A DNA stretch of 64,000 nucleotides from Saccopteryx bilineata (GCF_036850765.1 NC_089495.1:26504875-26568874); one strand, 5' to 3'; counted from the stretch's first letter, positions 11,068 to 22,633 are shown. Notes: generated from the sequence alone by a model not told the origin. Made by a program: numbers and translations.

Positions 11068-12039
11068 TTGATCTACACTCTATTTTTGGGAAAACATGCA
11101 TCATGCAAAGTGCAACCATACCTTAAATAGTTATTTCTGGTTTTAGTCTTTATTTTACATAAAATGATTAAATTTCGGAACAAAGATCAGATTTTTGTTT
11201 CCACAAGGGTTAATAAAATAGTAAGTAGTTGTCATGTTTTCAAATTGGTACGTTTCACCTAAAATGAGGAACTTCCAGTTCCTCTTGAGTAATCAGAAGA
11301 CTGGACACTTGGCTACCATTGTCACAAAGCACAGAGCAACAAAAGCTTTTGGAAAGAGCACAGATTATTTTCCTTGACTTGCTTTGTCCTTCAATGCATT
11401 GAGTTTTCAATATTTTTAACAAAAGGACATTTTAATCAAAGATTATGCTAGTTGCAAGCTAACACATGGCAAAATTAGAGCTTCCACTGGCAAAGTGGGC
11501 AAAACCCTTCATTTTTAAAGAATAATGTGAACAAGCATCTACAAAGTACTGTTTGTTTTTGCATTAAGCCTTTGGCTGTTCTTAGAGTTCAGGCTACTTG
11601 GTTGCCTTGTGAAGCAACTTTCTGATTCAGTCTAGTGAAATGGGGGTTGGGTAGTTTACATGGCTTTTTGGAAGTCTTCTTTCAGCTTTCTAAATATTAA
11701 GTAGAAGAACTCAGGCTTTTTAATGTATAGAAATTTTTAATAAACATTATTAATTCTATTATATCACACAAAGACAAAAGCAATGACAATGTTCAAAAGC
11801 ATTAAAATGAAACTATATGAGGATATTTTAAAAAATATACTATGTATATTTTTAAATCTATCTATCTGTTTTCCAGTGTGATGTTATATTGTTATTTTCT
11901 ACACCAGTATAGAATTTTTTAATGTTAAATTTTATATTACATGTTGGATATCTATTTATCTATCTCATATACTTTCATTTTGGATGTACAAAGAGATATA
12001 CTTGAGAAGCCAAATCCTAGTCTAGTTATGAACAGAGGC
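11068..12039. other. Unique AT-rich DNA, no gene seen
   Basis: No clear repeat and no coding signal. Parts at 11230-11680 are less AT-rich and may be constrained, but I have no comparison to show it. Confidence 0.4.
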
Positions 12040-12480
12040 ACTCCCTGAGTTAGCTAGCAGTGGGGCACAGAAGCAAGGAAGGGAGTGAAAGTTTGGTTAT
12101 AGAAGCAGGAGAAAATTATCAAGCTAAGGCTGGTCTAACAAGCATTACTTTTATCTTATCCTTCAGGTGATGAAGAGTGACTTATAGCTACAAACAAGGA
12201 ATTGACCTGATAAAAATTTTGTACTCAAAAATTAGTTTTATGACATGTCACTGAAGAAAATGTTTACAAGAAAGATGAATAAAATGGCAACAACCTGGAG
12301 GTCACTGTAAACCTTACTTAATGCTGTGTTGACAAATGGCAGGTCTAGAGTCCAGACAGAATTCAGAGGCATGATTAACTAGATGTGTAATGAGAGAAGG
12401 AAGAAATGAGGGTGAGAAAAAAAATGTGGGGAATCCCAATCTGTATATCTGAATGAAGCATTTATATTTTAAATGACAAT
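12040..12480 (-). mobile_element. L2 LINE fragment, antisense
   Basis: The order of words fits the L2 3' half in reverse: CAGTGGGGCACAGAAGCAAG, CTTATCCTTCAGGTGATGAA, GGAATTGACCTGATAAAAAT, GAAAATGTTTACAAGAAAGA and CACTGTAAACCTTACTTAAT. Diverged and without intact frames. Confidence 0.5.
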
Positions 12481-13624
12481 GTGAATCCAAGAGGAAGTAG
12501 ATGCAGAATGTTTTCTACATATCTAGGCAACTAAGCAATTATTTAAAAATCAAAAGTGATGCAATTTTCAATCAGAAACAATTTTTTTAAAACTATTTGG
12601 AAAAGCATGTCTTTTTTCTTTGTGTGTATTTCTTTGTCTTCCTTGCCTGGAATTCAGTCATATAATGGTCACCTACAAAACGTTTGTTAATCAAATTCTT
12701 CCTTCTTCATTCTCCAGTATCCAGTGCTGAGATTAAGCTTCATTATAGAAAGAATAATCAATATTTCATAGTACCTTTCACCTGAGGCTATGAAATGTAA
12801 TGACAATCAAATATTTTTGTTCTTTTTAAAATTGGGAATAAATCAATATTACCCATTTTCCCCACTGCCATTTAAGTGTAGTTCATTAACTATTTATGCA
12901 GATGATTTAATCACAGCAAGGAACATTTCAATGCCATTGACCTTCTCCTCTTGGGTGCTTAGTTTTCTAGCACTCTAAATTGACACATGTGGTAAATGAA
13001 GTTGATAATAAAAAGAAACCCTTTTCCCCAGATCTTTACTAAGTAATTATGCTATTTTAAAACATCTAAGTGAATGTATTTTATAGTTAAAAAATAATTT
13101 CCTAGTCTTGGCTTTAGATAGTACAGCCAGACCTATTTGCATGGGAAAACTGAAGGTAAGTGATCCCAGTTGCTTCGTGACCAGCCTAAATTTATTCCCT
13201 AGTTGACAGTCAAGTTCAAAGGAGAAATCTAGATCTGACTCATTCCGACTTTTTATTCTATATTTCCCTTTACATACACAAATGATTCTGAAACCTCACT
13301 GTGAAACTGGCCATCCACTGGGAGGTCTTTGTTCACAATTACAACTGACAGATGCATAAGGATTTTATTCAGCTGTTGAGACCCATCCAAGTTCCCTGGG
13401 TACTTGTTGGTAGTTGGGATTCTGAACTCTTTTATTACTTTAAATATTCTAAGCCATGATAAGCTGTAGAGGTGAACTAAATCTCAGATTTTCTGTTGTG
13501 ATTGAAATGTCAATTTTATTTTATTTAGGTTCTTTCGGCAGATTTGATGTGTCTGATACCTAAAATATGGCAAGGCAATATATTTAACTAATCCATTTTG
13601 CTTTGTAAATGGAAATCTTTCATA
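12481..13624. other. Unique DNA, no gene seen
   Basis: A 62-codon frame at 12790-12978 contains the letters YADD by chance (see rejected items). No repeat family recognised. Confidence 0.4.
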
Positions 13625-13965
13625 ATATGGAGTCTTTGACATACAGAGAACAGATTGATGGTGATCAGAGGAATGGGAGCTAGGGGGGGTTGGTGAAAAG
13701 GTGAAGGAATTGAGAAATACAGATTGGTAGTTAGAAAATAATCATGGGGATGTAAAATACAGCATAGGAAATATGGTCGATAATATTGTAATAACTATAT
13801 ATAATGCCAGATGGGTATAGGAAATATTGGGGAGAATACTTTATAAAATATATGATTGTCTAACTACTATTCAGTACACCTGAAACTAAAACATAATAAT
13901 AACATTACATGTCAACTGTAATCGAAAAATGAAAACTTAAAAATCTATGCTACAGGTTGGATGAG
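13625..13965 (+). mobile_element. L1 3' UTR/3' end fragment, sense
   Basis: It matches the 3' UTR of laurasiatherian/bat L1: ATACAGAGAACAGATTGATG, GGGGGGGTTGGTGAAAAGG, TCATGGGGATGTAAAATACA, CAGTACACCTGAAACTAAAA, ending with ATGTCAACTGTAATCGAAAA. The same element type appears in reverse at 18886, 34573 and 51225. Confidence 0.88.
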
Positions 13966-14654
13966 ATAAAAATGTTCAGATCTGTTTTCATCTGATGCCC
14001 AGTTGGTTAACCTTGATGCAATAGCTTCTATATCAGGGGGAAAAATCACTTAATCTTTATTTAATACATATTTATTGGATTGTTTCTATATGCCAGAGAC
14101 TATATGAGCATTAAAAAGTGGATAAAAAAGGTTTTTCATATGAATATCATGATTTCAAAAATAATATATGTAAATTCTGTGACCCTGCCTATATCATAGT
14201 TTTTTGGTCAACTAAATCAAAGAGGAGGCCTCAGACCTGCCTTTGATAAGTCCCCTCTCTAACAACTCAGTTCCACAGCTGTAGCCACAGTGGAGGCCGG
14301 GACATTGCAGAAAGGATTCATGGTGCTGGGGCACCAGAGGGCGTGGGAAGGCTGGTCAGAACCCAGACAGCTTCTGGTTACATGGAAGTAATACGCTGCT
14401 GATCAGTGATGACAAGAGAGGAAATATAGGCAGACGCCAGTTAAAATGCAATTAGATGTTTATGTTTTAAAGTATGTTTGGTAAAGCTTGCCAGAGGGTG
14501 GCCACGGTTCTTTAATTATACAGACAGAAATCTTTAGACATAAAATGGCCCCAGGCTACGTTAAAGGGTATAATAGTTTTGTAACAAATTGTCAGAGGAT
14601 GTCTCAAAGGAAAACTTATCTTTCATTGTTTCTAAAAAGATAGATTTTAAGTAA
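13966..14654. other. Unique block, moderately GC-rich, conserved in appearance
   Basis: Repeat-free from about 14200 to 14640, with CpGs kept in an AT-rich setting and a CTCF-like motif (listed separately). An MIR/L2-like trace (TATTTATTGGATTGTTTCTA) lies at 14060-14110. No ORF. A regulatory element is plausible but unproven. Confidence 0.4.
14327..14347 (+). promoter_or_regulatory. Candidate CTCF binding motif
   Basis: GGGGCACCAGAGGGCGTGGG contains CACCAGAGGGCG, the core of the vertebrate CTCF consensus CCACCAGRGGGCG with one mismatch at the first C. It lies in unique, repeat-free DNA. Binding is inferred only from the motif. Confidence 0.45.
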
Positions 14655-15060
14655 TTGCTTTTTTCTTTGTGTATATGTGTGTGTGTGAGAGAGAGAGAGT
14701 GACAGTCTCAGTCTCAGGGGTGCTCTTTCAGTGCCATTTCAGGAAGCTGCTCCCTTTGACACGCCTTCACATTATGGGTGTCCCCTCAGACCCGGGCATT
14801 TATAAGGTGCACTTGTAATTTATGAATTTTGGGGTACACCTTTCTCCCTGTCAAATGGACTATTGGGTCTGTTATAGGATCCCCTCAAGAAAATGACTCT
14901 AAAGCATTTTATCTTTTAAAATCTAGTTTTGTTAATATAATATATTAGAATAAAACTATCAGATTCTGCACCGGTAAACTGTAGTGCCTGCTAAGGAAGA
15001 GGGATAAAATATAGCATCTGTTTACATTAAAAAGTAAAAATAAAAGAGAGAGAGAGAGAG
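14655..15060. other. Unique DNA with (TG)n(AG)n and (AG)n microsatellites
   Basis: A TGTGTGTGTG run followed by GAGAGAGAGAG lies at about 14672-14700. A second AG run is at 15042-15060. Between them no repeat or gene is recognised. Confidence 0.7.
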
Positions 15061-16554
15061 GCATATTTGGGGTCTATATGATTTTCTTTTGGTGTCTACC
15101 TTCTAGCTCAGTCACTAGCCCAGCATACCCAGTGAATTTTGTCTTGCCCATGATGCGTAGATTGCTGCCCGAGTAAATTCCTAAGCAGTGGTAGTTGTAC
15201 ATGCATGCTAGTGAATGTCCCTGAACATTTATTTGCCTTGCAATGCAACGTTTCCTGTTTCGGTCATACCTTTATTCAGGATGCCAGCCCTGCTTTAGTT
15301 AAGAATTTTATTGTAGGCAGTGGTGTCCTGCCTGGAGTGAGTTCAGAGGCCAGCAAGGCAGGTGGGGACCCATCCCAAAGGCAAGGCAGGGAGCTGGGAC
15401 CACCCCATGGCGACGCTGCCACCGCCATTGCCTCTGTAAGGGAGCACCCCAGCCTGCTGCCCAGAAAGACTGAACAGTTTAGGCTTCCTGCTTGTCAAAC
15501 TCTAGCCTCTCCCAAATGTGCACCATTTCCACTTGATGTCACCATGTAGAAGGGACTGAAAGGGACTTGGTGACAGATTCAGACCATGTGTGAGGACTGT
15601 TCCATATGGAAGCTTGCCTGAAATATTGGGAATCTGGTTGGAAGGCCCTCTGCTCATCTGATCTGGCTGCTAACTCATCAGCCCCCGGACATGCTGCTGG
15701 CTAGCCTGCCTTCCCCTTCTTGCCTACTTTAGGAATCCCTCCTTCTATTTCTTCTGTCGTATTCAAATCCTAACTTCTTTTAACACCTCACTCAAATCCT
15801 CTCTCTGGATCTTAGATGACTGCAGCTGACAATGACCATGGCTGCCTCCTACATCTCTCAGATCTTAGTATATGTCCTGGGGACAGCCAACTGTTGACCC
15901 ATGATCGATGTGGTTCCTTTGAGTGCTGTGCTTGCCTTATTGTCTCCATATCCAAGAATTAGCTATTTTGGTGAAAGTGGTAATACTAGTAGCAGTACTA
16001 GTAGAAGTAGTAGAAGAAGGTATCAGAAACAAAATATCCTGACAATGAACGTCTTTATAGTAATTAACTTCTAGATACAAAGATAAAGATATTAAAATGA
16101 AATACAAAAAAAAGAGTTGATTGTTTCCTAATGACAGATTACAATACATAGCATTAATTGTCATAAACCAAAACGTCCATATTTAGTGATAGCCTTCTTG
16201 TTGGCACGTGACTCAACTTAGTCAAGAGAGCAACACTAATACTTCAAATTGTAGGCACTTCAATAGTCCTTGCAAAAAGCAGTTTATGTTAAATGGGACT
16301 TTTTGATAGTATTCTTCAAATCACCACACAGAAGAGAAGGCCTTTTCTATTAACTTATTGGCTGCTTTTTCCTGATATCCTCATCTTTATCATAGAAATA
16401 TAAAACCATATCCTTACCATTTGTTTCAAGCTGACCATTTATTTGCATGAAATTTATAAGTAAAACAACAACAAAATCCTGCAACAACAACTAGAGACCG
16501 CAACCTTCTAGTAGCTACAGCTCTGAGGATATCACAAAAATCCGTCCTTTGTTT
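15061..16554. other. Unique DNA including a GC-richer island with an unassigned frame
   Basis: At 15205-15549 an open frame of 114 codons runs through a GC-richer stretch with CGACGC and CCGCC. It has no recognisable domain, no obvious splice-site context and low-complexity composition, so I do not call it a gene. At 15980-16022 an imperfect AGT/AGA trinucleotide repeat occurs. The rest is plain unique DNA. Confidence 0.4.
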
Positions 16555-16750
16555 TACCACTTACAAAGCACTGCCACATAGATTAACTCAGTTGAGCCTC
16601 ACAGGAGACTTGCAGGATGGCAGGACATGCATAAGGATCTCCACTTTGCAGATATGCAAATAAAAGTTCAACAATTTTAAGCCACTTTCTTACAGCCAGT
16701 AACTCTTAACTGGCAGAACTGTTATTTAAGCTCAAGTGTACTAGCTTTAA
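16555..16750 (-). mobile_element. MIR element, antisense
   Basis: Antisense MIR landmarks occur in order: CTTACAAAGCACTGCCACAT, ATTAACTCAGTTGAGCCTCA, GATCTCCACTTTGCAGATAT, then TTACAGCCAGTAACTCTTAA. Well preserved for MIR. Confidence 0.8.
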
Positions 16751-16859
16751 AATATCTGAGATTCCCATGAACCATATGGCCTCTTCTGAGGCACTAAAAT
16801 TCTTGTCCAAGAGGTGCATTCTTCATTGTGATCTCAAACCATGAAAGCTCAGAGAAAGC

Positions 16860-17063
16860 CTTTTTTCTTCCCATTATTTCTTTTGTCTTTGTTATCCTCT
16901 CACCGGTCCTAGATCTCCCTTTTCCTTTTTGCTGTAGCATGAATCACCTTTTACTATCTTTCTAATAATTATGGTGTGCTTTCCCTTCCTCATGTTTCTT
17001 AAGGGCAGGGATATTTTTTGCTGTTTGTATTTTGGTCATGGTGTTTGGTCAAGCACCTAAAAT
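16860..17063 (+). mobile_element. L2 3' end fragment
   Basis: Shows the L2 3' region: ATCACCTTTTACTATCTTTC, CTTAAGGGCAGGGATATTTT and GTGTTTGGTCAAGCACCTAA, matching 'AGGGCAGGGACTTTGTCT...' of the L2 consensus. Confidence 0.6.
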
Positions 17064-17262
17064 AGGGGCCAACAAACTATTGTCTGCATTCAGTTTTTGA
17101 ATGACTTACCAAACGAGGAATTATTTTTACATTGTTAAAGGACTGTTAAAAACACGTTAGAAGAATATGTGACAGAGACCATATATGTCTCACATTGCCT
17201 AAAATATTTACTCTCTGGCTCTTTATAGAAAAAAAGTTTGCTGGCTCCCAGCCTAGAAATTA
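17064..17262 (+). mobile_element. MER-type hAT DNA transposon remnant
   Basis: Starts GGGGCCAACAAACTATTGTC and ends AAAAAAAGTTTGCTGGCTCCC. These are diverged terminal inverted repeats of a well-known non-autonomous family whose right part reads CCTAAAATATTTACTCTCTG. Internal positions fit, including GTGACAGAGACCATATATG. Confidence 0.75.
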
Positions 17263-17379
17263 GCCCACACACAACAGCAAGCTCCACATGGTTACTGAAT
17301 AAATATGTGCATTCAAACATGTATGTTGAAATGGGTCTACATCTCTGGAATTAATTGCTGGCATAATGACCCATCCAAA

Positions 17380-18010
17380 TGAGAGAACCTGGACTCCTTG
17401 TCCCCCCACTGTGAGCCATTGGCATCTGGCAAACATGACAGTGTTTGCTGCCCGTTGTTATTTCATCTCCATAGCACAGATGTAGGTTAGGCATCTCAAA
17501 ATCAGGAGCTATTCATCAGCCAGTGGAGAATATTCATTGTTATTTGGGCTGTCAGTGTAATTAGCTCATCTTTTAGAAGCCTTTGCACTAAGGCTTGTTT
17601 GTTATTGGAGACTTTGCCTCATCACCACCATTCACATGCATATTAGTGTTTCAAAGAGCATGTTGCTATTTTGATTTTTCTTAGGAGTTAAGATAAAATA
17701 TCAAATATCTTTCTCGCCTTCCTCTCACAGCCCTTGAAGACAAAGCCCTTTGGTTGGCATGTAGCTAATGGCCAATATTCCACAGAGCCTTTGATAATGG
17801 CCCAGATAAGAGTGAAGAGCAGCCATGCACAAAGTACACTATAATAAGGTCACTAAAGCTGTAAATTACCGGTTTTCATCCTTAGATATGTCTTGCAGTG
17901 GCCTGGGAGAGTTGCGCTTCATTAAATGTGAAAAGTCACAACTCAAGCTAAATCTCTCTAGAGATATTAAATGCTGAACGTATGCAATTACACCAAATGA
18001 TGTTCCCCAT
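17380..18010. other. Repeat-free block resembling a conserved non-coding element
   Basis: No repeat, no long frame and no microsatellite over about 630 bp. Transcription-factor-like words occur throughout, for example TGTAATTAGCTCATC, TGGCCAATATTCCAC, CTTTGATAATGGCCC and CAGATAAG. This texture is typical of deeply conserved developmental enhancers in gene deserts, but conservation cannot be measured from one sequence. Confidence 0.45.
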
Positions 18011-18234
18011 TTGAACAGCCCAAGCTTGTTGTTAATACTGTTATCTCAATTTCTTCCCCATGTTTCCTCTGTCCTCCCTGTCCTCTTCCCCTCATCTGCC
18101 ATGCCCCCCCCCTTACAAATAGCATGTGAAATACCAACCAGGCCCTGGTTCAGGTTTGCTGGCTGTTCCTTGCATCTTACTGTTGATTTCCACGTGTTTT
18201 TTTTTGAACCAAACCCTTCCTCTATCATTCACAG

Positions 18235-18434
18235 CAGCCTTCCCTGGCTATGTTTTAATTAATTCCGTATGGTATAACGACCGTAATTTGGCCCAAAATA
18301 AAAGTGAGCCTGAGTTAATGTTATTATTAGAAAGATTTAATGTACAGAGGCAATCAGGAAGTTCTTCTGGAAGTATTGCAGAGCGTGAAGAGAAAAAGAA
18401 GGAACCGGAGCCAAAGTCTCATTTATCGTACTAA
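18235..18434 (+). other. Candidate terminal coding exon (or conserved non-coding DNA)
   Basis: A strong splice-acceptor-like signal, a pyrimidine-rich run followed by CTATCATTCACAG, ends at 18234. An open frame then runs from 18237 to a TAA at 18432-18434. The predicted 65-residue tail begins AFPGYVLINSVWYNDRNLAQ. It continues with a leucine-rich stretch (ELMLLLERF), a serine-rich stretch and a charged Glu/Lys tail ending PKSHLSY. CpGs (CCGTATGG, AACGACCG, ACCGGAGCC) are kept although the region is AT-rich. I do not recognise the protein. No polyadenylation signal is seen close by, and no upstream exon can be identified. The reading frame also extends upstream past the acceptor, to a Met at 18126. 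Confidence 0.3.
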
Positions 18435-18885
18435 CAAATGTGTGAACATAAGGTCTTGGGTGTGTTCTCCCCTGAGTCCCTTCCTTGACTGCATCTTCCA
18501 GTGAGTTCTATCGAACATCAGCACAATCTATGTTGTTATTATTTCATGGCTGGTACTGACCCCAGACTCACGAAATCCAAGGCCGAAGGGGCAGAGAGGG
18601 AAAACTTCCATGTCAATTTGGTGATCTGCTTTGATTAAACTGGGTGCATTTTCCTAGTAATGCTCTCTTCTGTCATAATATGTTTTTCTTATAATTTCTC
18701 TTCAAAGTGAGATGATCAAAGGCCAAAGTTGTGATGCTATGTACATTTAGAAGTGTTCTGCTTGTTTTTTCTTTTTTGTTTTTTCATTGTTCTATCTCTT
18801 AAAGCTAGCCCACACCTCTGGTGTGCTTTTTCTCATTCCACTTTTATAGTTACAAAGCATCCTCTTGACTTGGCAGAATTCTGTC
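18435..18885. other. Unique DNA downstream of the candidate exon
   Basis: No AATAAA, no repeat and no frame. The text from 18530 to 18690 keeps the look of constrained unique sequence. Confidence 0.35.
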
Positions 18886-19137
18886 TCCAAACTGTTTTCT
18901 AGGTTGACATTGGTCAACAAAACTATACAGGTTTCAGGTGCCCAATTCTACAACACATCATCCGTATATTGTACTGTGTGTTCACCACCGCAAGTCAAGT
19001 CTCCGTCCACCACCATTTATCCCCTCCTGTATCCTTGTTCATCTTCCTTCACTACCTCGCCCTCCAGAAATCACCACACTGTTGTCTATGTCCATGAGTT
19101 TCTCCCTCTCTCTCTTTTTCCATTTTTGCCCAATCCC
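18886..19137 (-). mobile_element. L1 3' UTR fragment, antisense
   Basis: Reads as the reverse complement of the bat/laurasiatherian L1 3' UTR: GGTTGACATTGGTCAACAAA, ATACAGGTTTCAGGTGCCCA, CATCATCCGTATATTGTACT and CACCGCAAGTCAAGTCTCC. The pyrimidine-rich continuation (CTCCCTCTCTCTCTTTTTCC) meets a SINE at 19138. Confidence 0.85.
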
Positions 19138-19290
19138 TCCATCCCTGATACACCAAAGTTGCAGGTTTGATACCCAGTCGGGGCACATATAAGAATCAAC
19201 CAATGAATGCATAAAAAAGCAATATAACAAATCAATGGTTCTCTCTCTCTCCCTCTCCTTCTTCTTCTCTCTTTAAAATCAATAAATAAT
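19138..19290 (+). mobile_element. Bat SINE family D, 5'-truncated, sense
   Basis: Contains a B-box-like GCAGGTTTGATACCCAGTCG, then GGGGCACATATAAGAATCAA, CCAATGAATGCATAAAAAAG, a CT-rich part and AAAATCAATAAATAATAC as tail. The tRNA-like 5' part before the B box is largely missing; it is fused directly to the L1 fragment. Confidence 0.8.
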
Positions 19291-19479
19291 ACTAATGTAA
19301 TCACAAAAATCTTGATTTGACTTGTCTTGAGTTTCCCAAGTCTGTTGTTTTTGTTTTCTCATCTTAATTAATTGTATTGATATATCTCTGTTACAAATAT
19401 TCTAAGTGTTATACTTCTTTCATATGCACTCTCTTTCTGCCCCCAGCACTCCATTAACATGCCCTCTAAAATATGCCTG

Positions 19480-20060
19480 AGATAGTATCTCTTCTTGTCA
19501 TATCCATTGCTAACCCTGGTCCTGACCAACTTTATTTCTTATCTGGATTATGGCAGCAGCTTCCTAACTGGCCTTGTAACCAATATTGCACCCCCACTGC
19601 TCACCCAAACAGCTAACTTTCTAAGCACTTCCCATTGCGTCAGGAAACATCCAAACTCCCTGTCCAGGGCTGACAAGCTTTCTCTGGCTTCAGTGCATTG
19701 AAGCCAGCCACTCTAGCCTTCTTTTTGCCCCCATTCCTTATGATTCATAGCACTTCACTTGTTTTACCCTTTTTTTATACTATCTACTTCTATTCATTTA
19801 TGCTTCAATAAAAATGCCATTTCCTCTGAGAAAACTTTTTTGACATCATGAATTGCTGCTCTAATGCTTTTTCTTCATTGCACTCTTTGCTCTCTGAACT
19901 GACAGCTCATTGGATAGTTTGCATATGTGTAGTTTAACCCTTCCTTTCAGAATGTAAAGTGCAGAAAGGCAGAGATGTTTTTTCTTATTTATGCTGCATC
20001 ATCAGCTTTAGTCAATGCATGGCATGCAACCATACAAGCTGAAGGGCTACATGAATAGAA
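19480..20060 (+). mobile_element. L2 LINE 3' fragment, sense
   Basis: L2 order is preserved: GGATTATGGCAGCAGCTTCC, CTAACTGGCC, then CATCCAAACTCCCTGTCC, a CTTCAGTGCATTGAAGCCAG region and AGAATGTAAAGTGCAGAAAG. Chance frames only. Confidence 0.7.
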
Positions 20061-21224
20061 CAAGTGATAGTAACACATTCTGAATATTTTCTCTATCCTG
20101 GGCACTATGCTTAGGACTTTACATAGTTATCCTGTAATATAGTGGGATACTCAGATGTCAAATGAGCCCTACATGATGCCAGGCAATTAGATACATTTCC
20201 TCATCTCCTTATTTCTTTACACTTTTAGGTGACTATTTCACCACTTCTTCACTTTCTTCAAAACTCACAATATCTCTTCTGAATTCCTCCTTTCCAGCTA
20301 ATTACCCTGTCTCTTACTTTGCTGAAGAAAATAAGATTAACAGAAGAGATATGCCAAAGACTCCCACCACCACATCTACCCACCTGGAAGCATACACACC
20401 CATGTGCCCTGCCCATCTTTATCAGTGATGAGATATCTGTGCTCCTAGCTAGAGGCGATGTCAACACTTACATGTATTTTCCATCTCTTCTGACTACTTG
20501 ATCTGCTGTTGCAGCCATTTTCTTTACTTTTAATTATGTTATCAAACTCTTACTCCTTATCATACCCATCACAAAAAATACATTTCCATCTTTAAATCAA
20601 GAAAGAAAAGAAGAAAAAATTTTACCTTATCTTCTTGCCAGCTTTTATACTATTCAAATGCCTACTTTTGTAGTAAAAACTGTCTGATAAAGCTCTGAGA
20701 TATCCTTTGCAATTTATTCTCTCTTCTCTCTCTCTCATTCTCTCTCCTATTGAGTTATAATTCACATAGCATAAATTTCACTTCATTTTCTCTTAAATAC
20801 CTTTGAATCAGGCTTTTGTCCCCATAATGACAATAAATATTATAATTAGGATTCTTAACGATCCACATGTTTCTAAATCTAGTATCAATCCTCGTCTAAT
20901 TTGACTTACCAGAAACATTTGTGCCAGAAGCACTTAGCAGAATTGTATTTTTTTTTCTCTGATGAACTTTCTTCATTTGGTCTGCATGACATGTACAATC
21001 TCTTGGTTTTTCTGTGACTTGGTTGGTTGCTTTTTCTGTCTTCTTTGTTGGATCATTCTCTTTCCCAAATGTCTTAATGTTGGAGCACCTGAGGACTCCA
21101 TTCTTGGTTCTCCTATCTTTATTCATACTTGCATCATTTTTAATCCCATCCTAATTGTACAGCTCTAATAGAAACTTCTCACCTAAACTTTTCATTCATG
21201 TATCCAACTATCAATTCCATATTT
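20061..21224. other. Unique DNA, no gene seen
   Basis: AT-rich with short pyrimidine runs (for example 20720-20752). Small frames on both strands show no protein signal. A short L1-like fragment may be present near 20750 (TTGAGTTATAATTCACATAG), too short to assign. Confidence 0.4.
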
Positions 21225-21238
21225 TTATTTAGGTTTTT

Positions 21239-21628
21239 TTTTTTTTTTTTTTTCTGAAGCTGGAAACGGGGAGAGACAGTCAGACAGACTCCCGCATGCG
21301 CCCGACCAGGATCCACCCGGCACGCCCACCAGGGGCGACGCTCTGCCCACCAGGAGGCGATGCTCTGCCCCTCCGGGGCATCGCTCTGCCGCAACCAGAG
21401 CCACTCTAGCACCTGGGGCAGAGGCCAAGGAGCTATCCCCAGCGCCCGGGCCATCTTTGCTCCAATGGAGCCTTGGCTGTGGGAGGAAAAGAGAGAGACA
21501 GAGAGGAAGGAGGGGGTGGGGGTGGAGAAGCAAATGGGTGCTTCTCCTATGTGCCCTGGCCGGGAATCAAACCCGGGTCCCCCACACGCCAGGCTGACGC
21601 TCTACCGCTGAGCCAACCGGCCAGGGCC
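21239..21628 (-). mobile_element. Long bat SINE family A, antisense, with TSD
   Basis: Exact 14-bp TSD: TTATTTAGGTTTTT at 21225-21238 and 21629-21642. The minus strand begins AAGGCCCTGGCCGGTTGGCT and has the tRNA-like domain, the CAAGGCTCCATTGGAGC body and the A-rich tail. It contains an internal tandem duplication of the unit with CCCACCAGG (two occurrences at about 21325 and 21346). Frames of 81-109 codons crossing it are spurious. Confidence 0.95.
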
Positions 21629-21642
21629 TTATTTAGGTTTTT

Positions 21643-21939
21643 AATAAGATATTTCACATTTAGCATGTTTAAAATCAGTCTCTTGTCTTTCTTACTAAAC
21701 ATGTTCTTTTTTTTTTCTTTTTTTTTTTTTTTTTTTTGCAGCTTTTTCAACTCAGTTGATGTCAATTCCCTCATTCTAACAGTTTGGGTCAATTCATTTT
21801 AAAAAATGAAATGACTTCTTTAGCAACTCCACTTCTCTCATATTTCAGATTCAATTCGTCTTATTGTTGTATCTATTGTCTATGTATATAATGTGACTAT
21901 GGCTCACCACCACTCCTGTTAGAACCTCTGTAGCACAAT
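21643..21939. other. Unique DNA with a long T-run
   Basis: A T-rich tract (21709-21737, one C interruption) may be the tail of an unrecognised antisense insertion. Nothing else seen. Confidence 0.5.
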
Positions 21940-22533
21940 ACCATGACTTCACTCTTGGATTATAGCAATAGCCCCAAGCAAATCTCTCTGCTTTTCTTCC
22001 TATTGAATCTATTCTCAATGCAGCATTTGGAAGTAAAATTTTAAGTACAAGTTAGATTTTTGTCATTTCTGTTCAAAATACTGTAAGGTTCTCCATTTTG
22101 GAGCAAAAGTAAAAAATACATATTAAAGCTGATAAGTGAGGAACTGACTCTTCTTTACCTGTGGTCCTATCTTCTACCACCATGCCACCTGCTCGATCCA
22201 CTCTCGCTGCATTTAGCCCAGGTGTTCCGGCTTTAGGTATGACCCTGCCATAGGTGGTTTGCTCTAGTCTCTTTGCCTACAATGCTCTTCCCCCAATGCC
22301 TGCTTTACTAACTCCCCCATATCTTTCGAATCTTTGCTCATCTCTCATGTTATTGATGAGACTTAATTCACAATTCCTAACACTTCCTCCTCACTCCATC
22401 TTTTTAACTTTTTTCATAACACTTATAACTTCTAGCATAATCTATTATTTATTTTATGTGTTTTTTATCTTTTTCCACTAACTAGAATGTAACTTTGTTG
22501 AGATCATAGATCTTTATTTTGTCCATTGATACA

Positions 22534-22597
22534 TTTCTTCTTCTTCTCCTTCTTCTTCTTCTTCTTCTTCTTCTTCTTCTTCTTCTTCTTCTTTTTT

Positions 22598-22628
<31 letters not shown>
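22534..22628. repeat. (TTC)n pyrimidine tract joined to a (GA)n purine tract
   Basis: 65 consecutive pyrimidines (22534-22598), mostly about 18 CTT units with one CTCC break, followed at once by a GAGAGA run to 22628. GAA·TTC arrays of this type can adopt triplex structures. It explains the poly-Arg, poly-Lys and poly-Leu frames here. Confidence 0.96.

Positions 22629-22633
<5 letters not shown>

Noticed and set aside
12790..12978. Frame with the letters YADD, as in reverse transcriptases
   Set aside because: The surrounding residues do not match any RT motif, and there is no L1 or retroviral sequence around it. Four residues are expected by chance.
15205..15549. 114-codon frame in a GC-richer island
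   Set aside because: No recognisable domain, no start context or splice signals I trust, and composition like ordinary DNA. Kept only as a note on the region.
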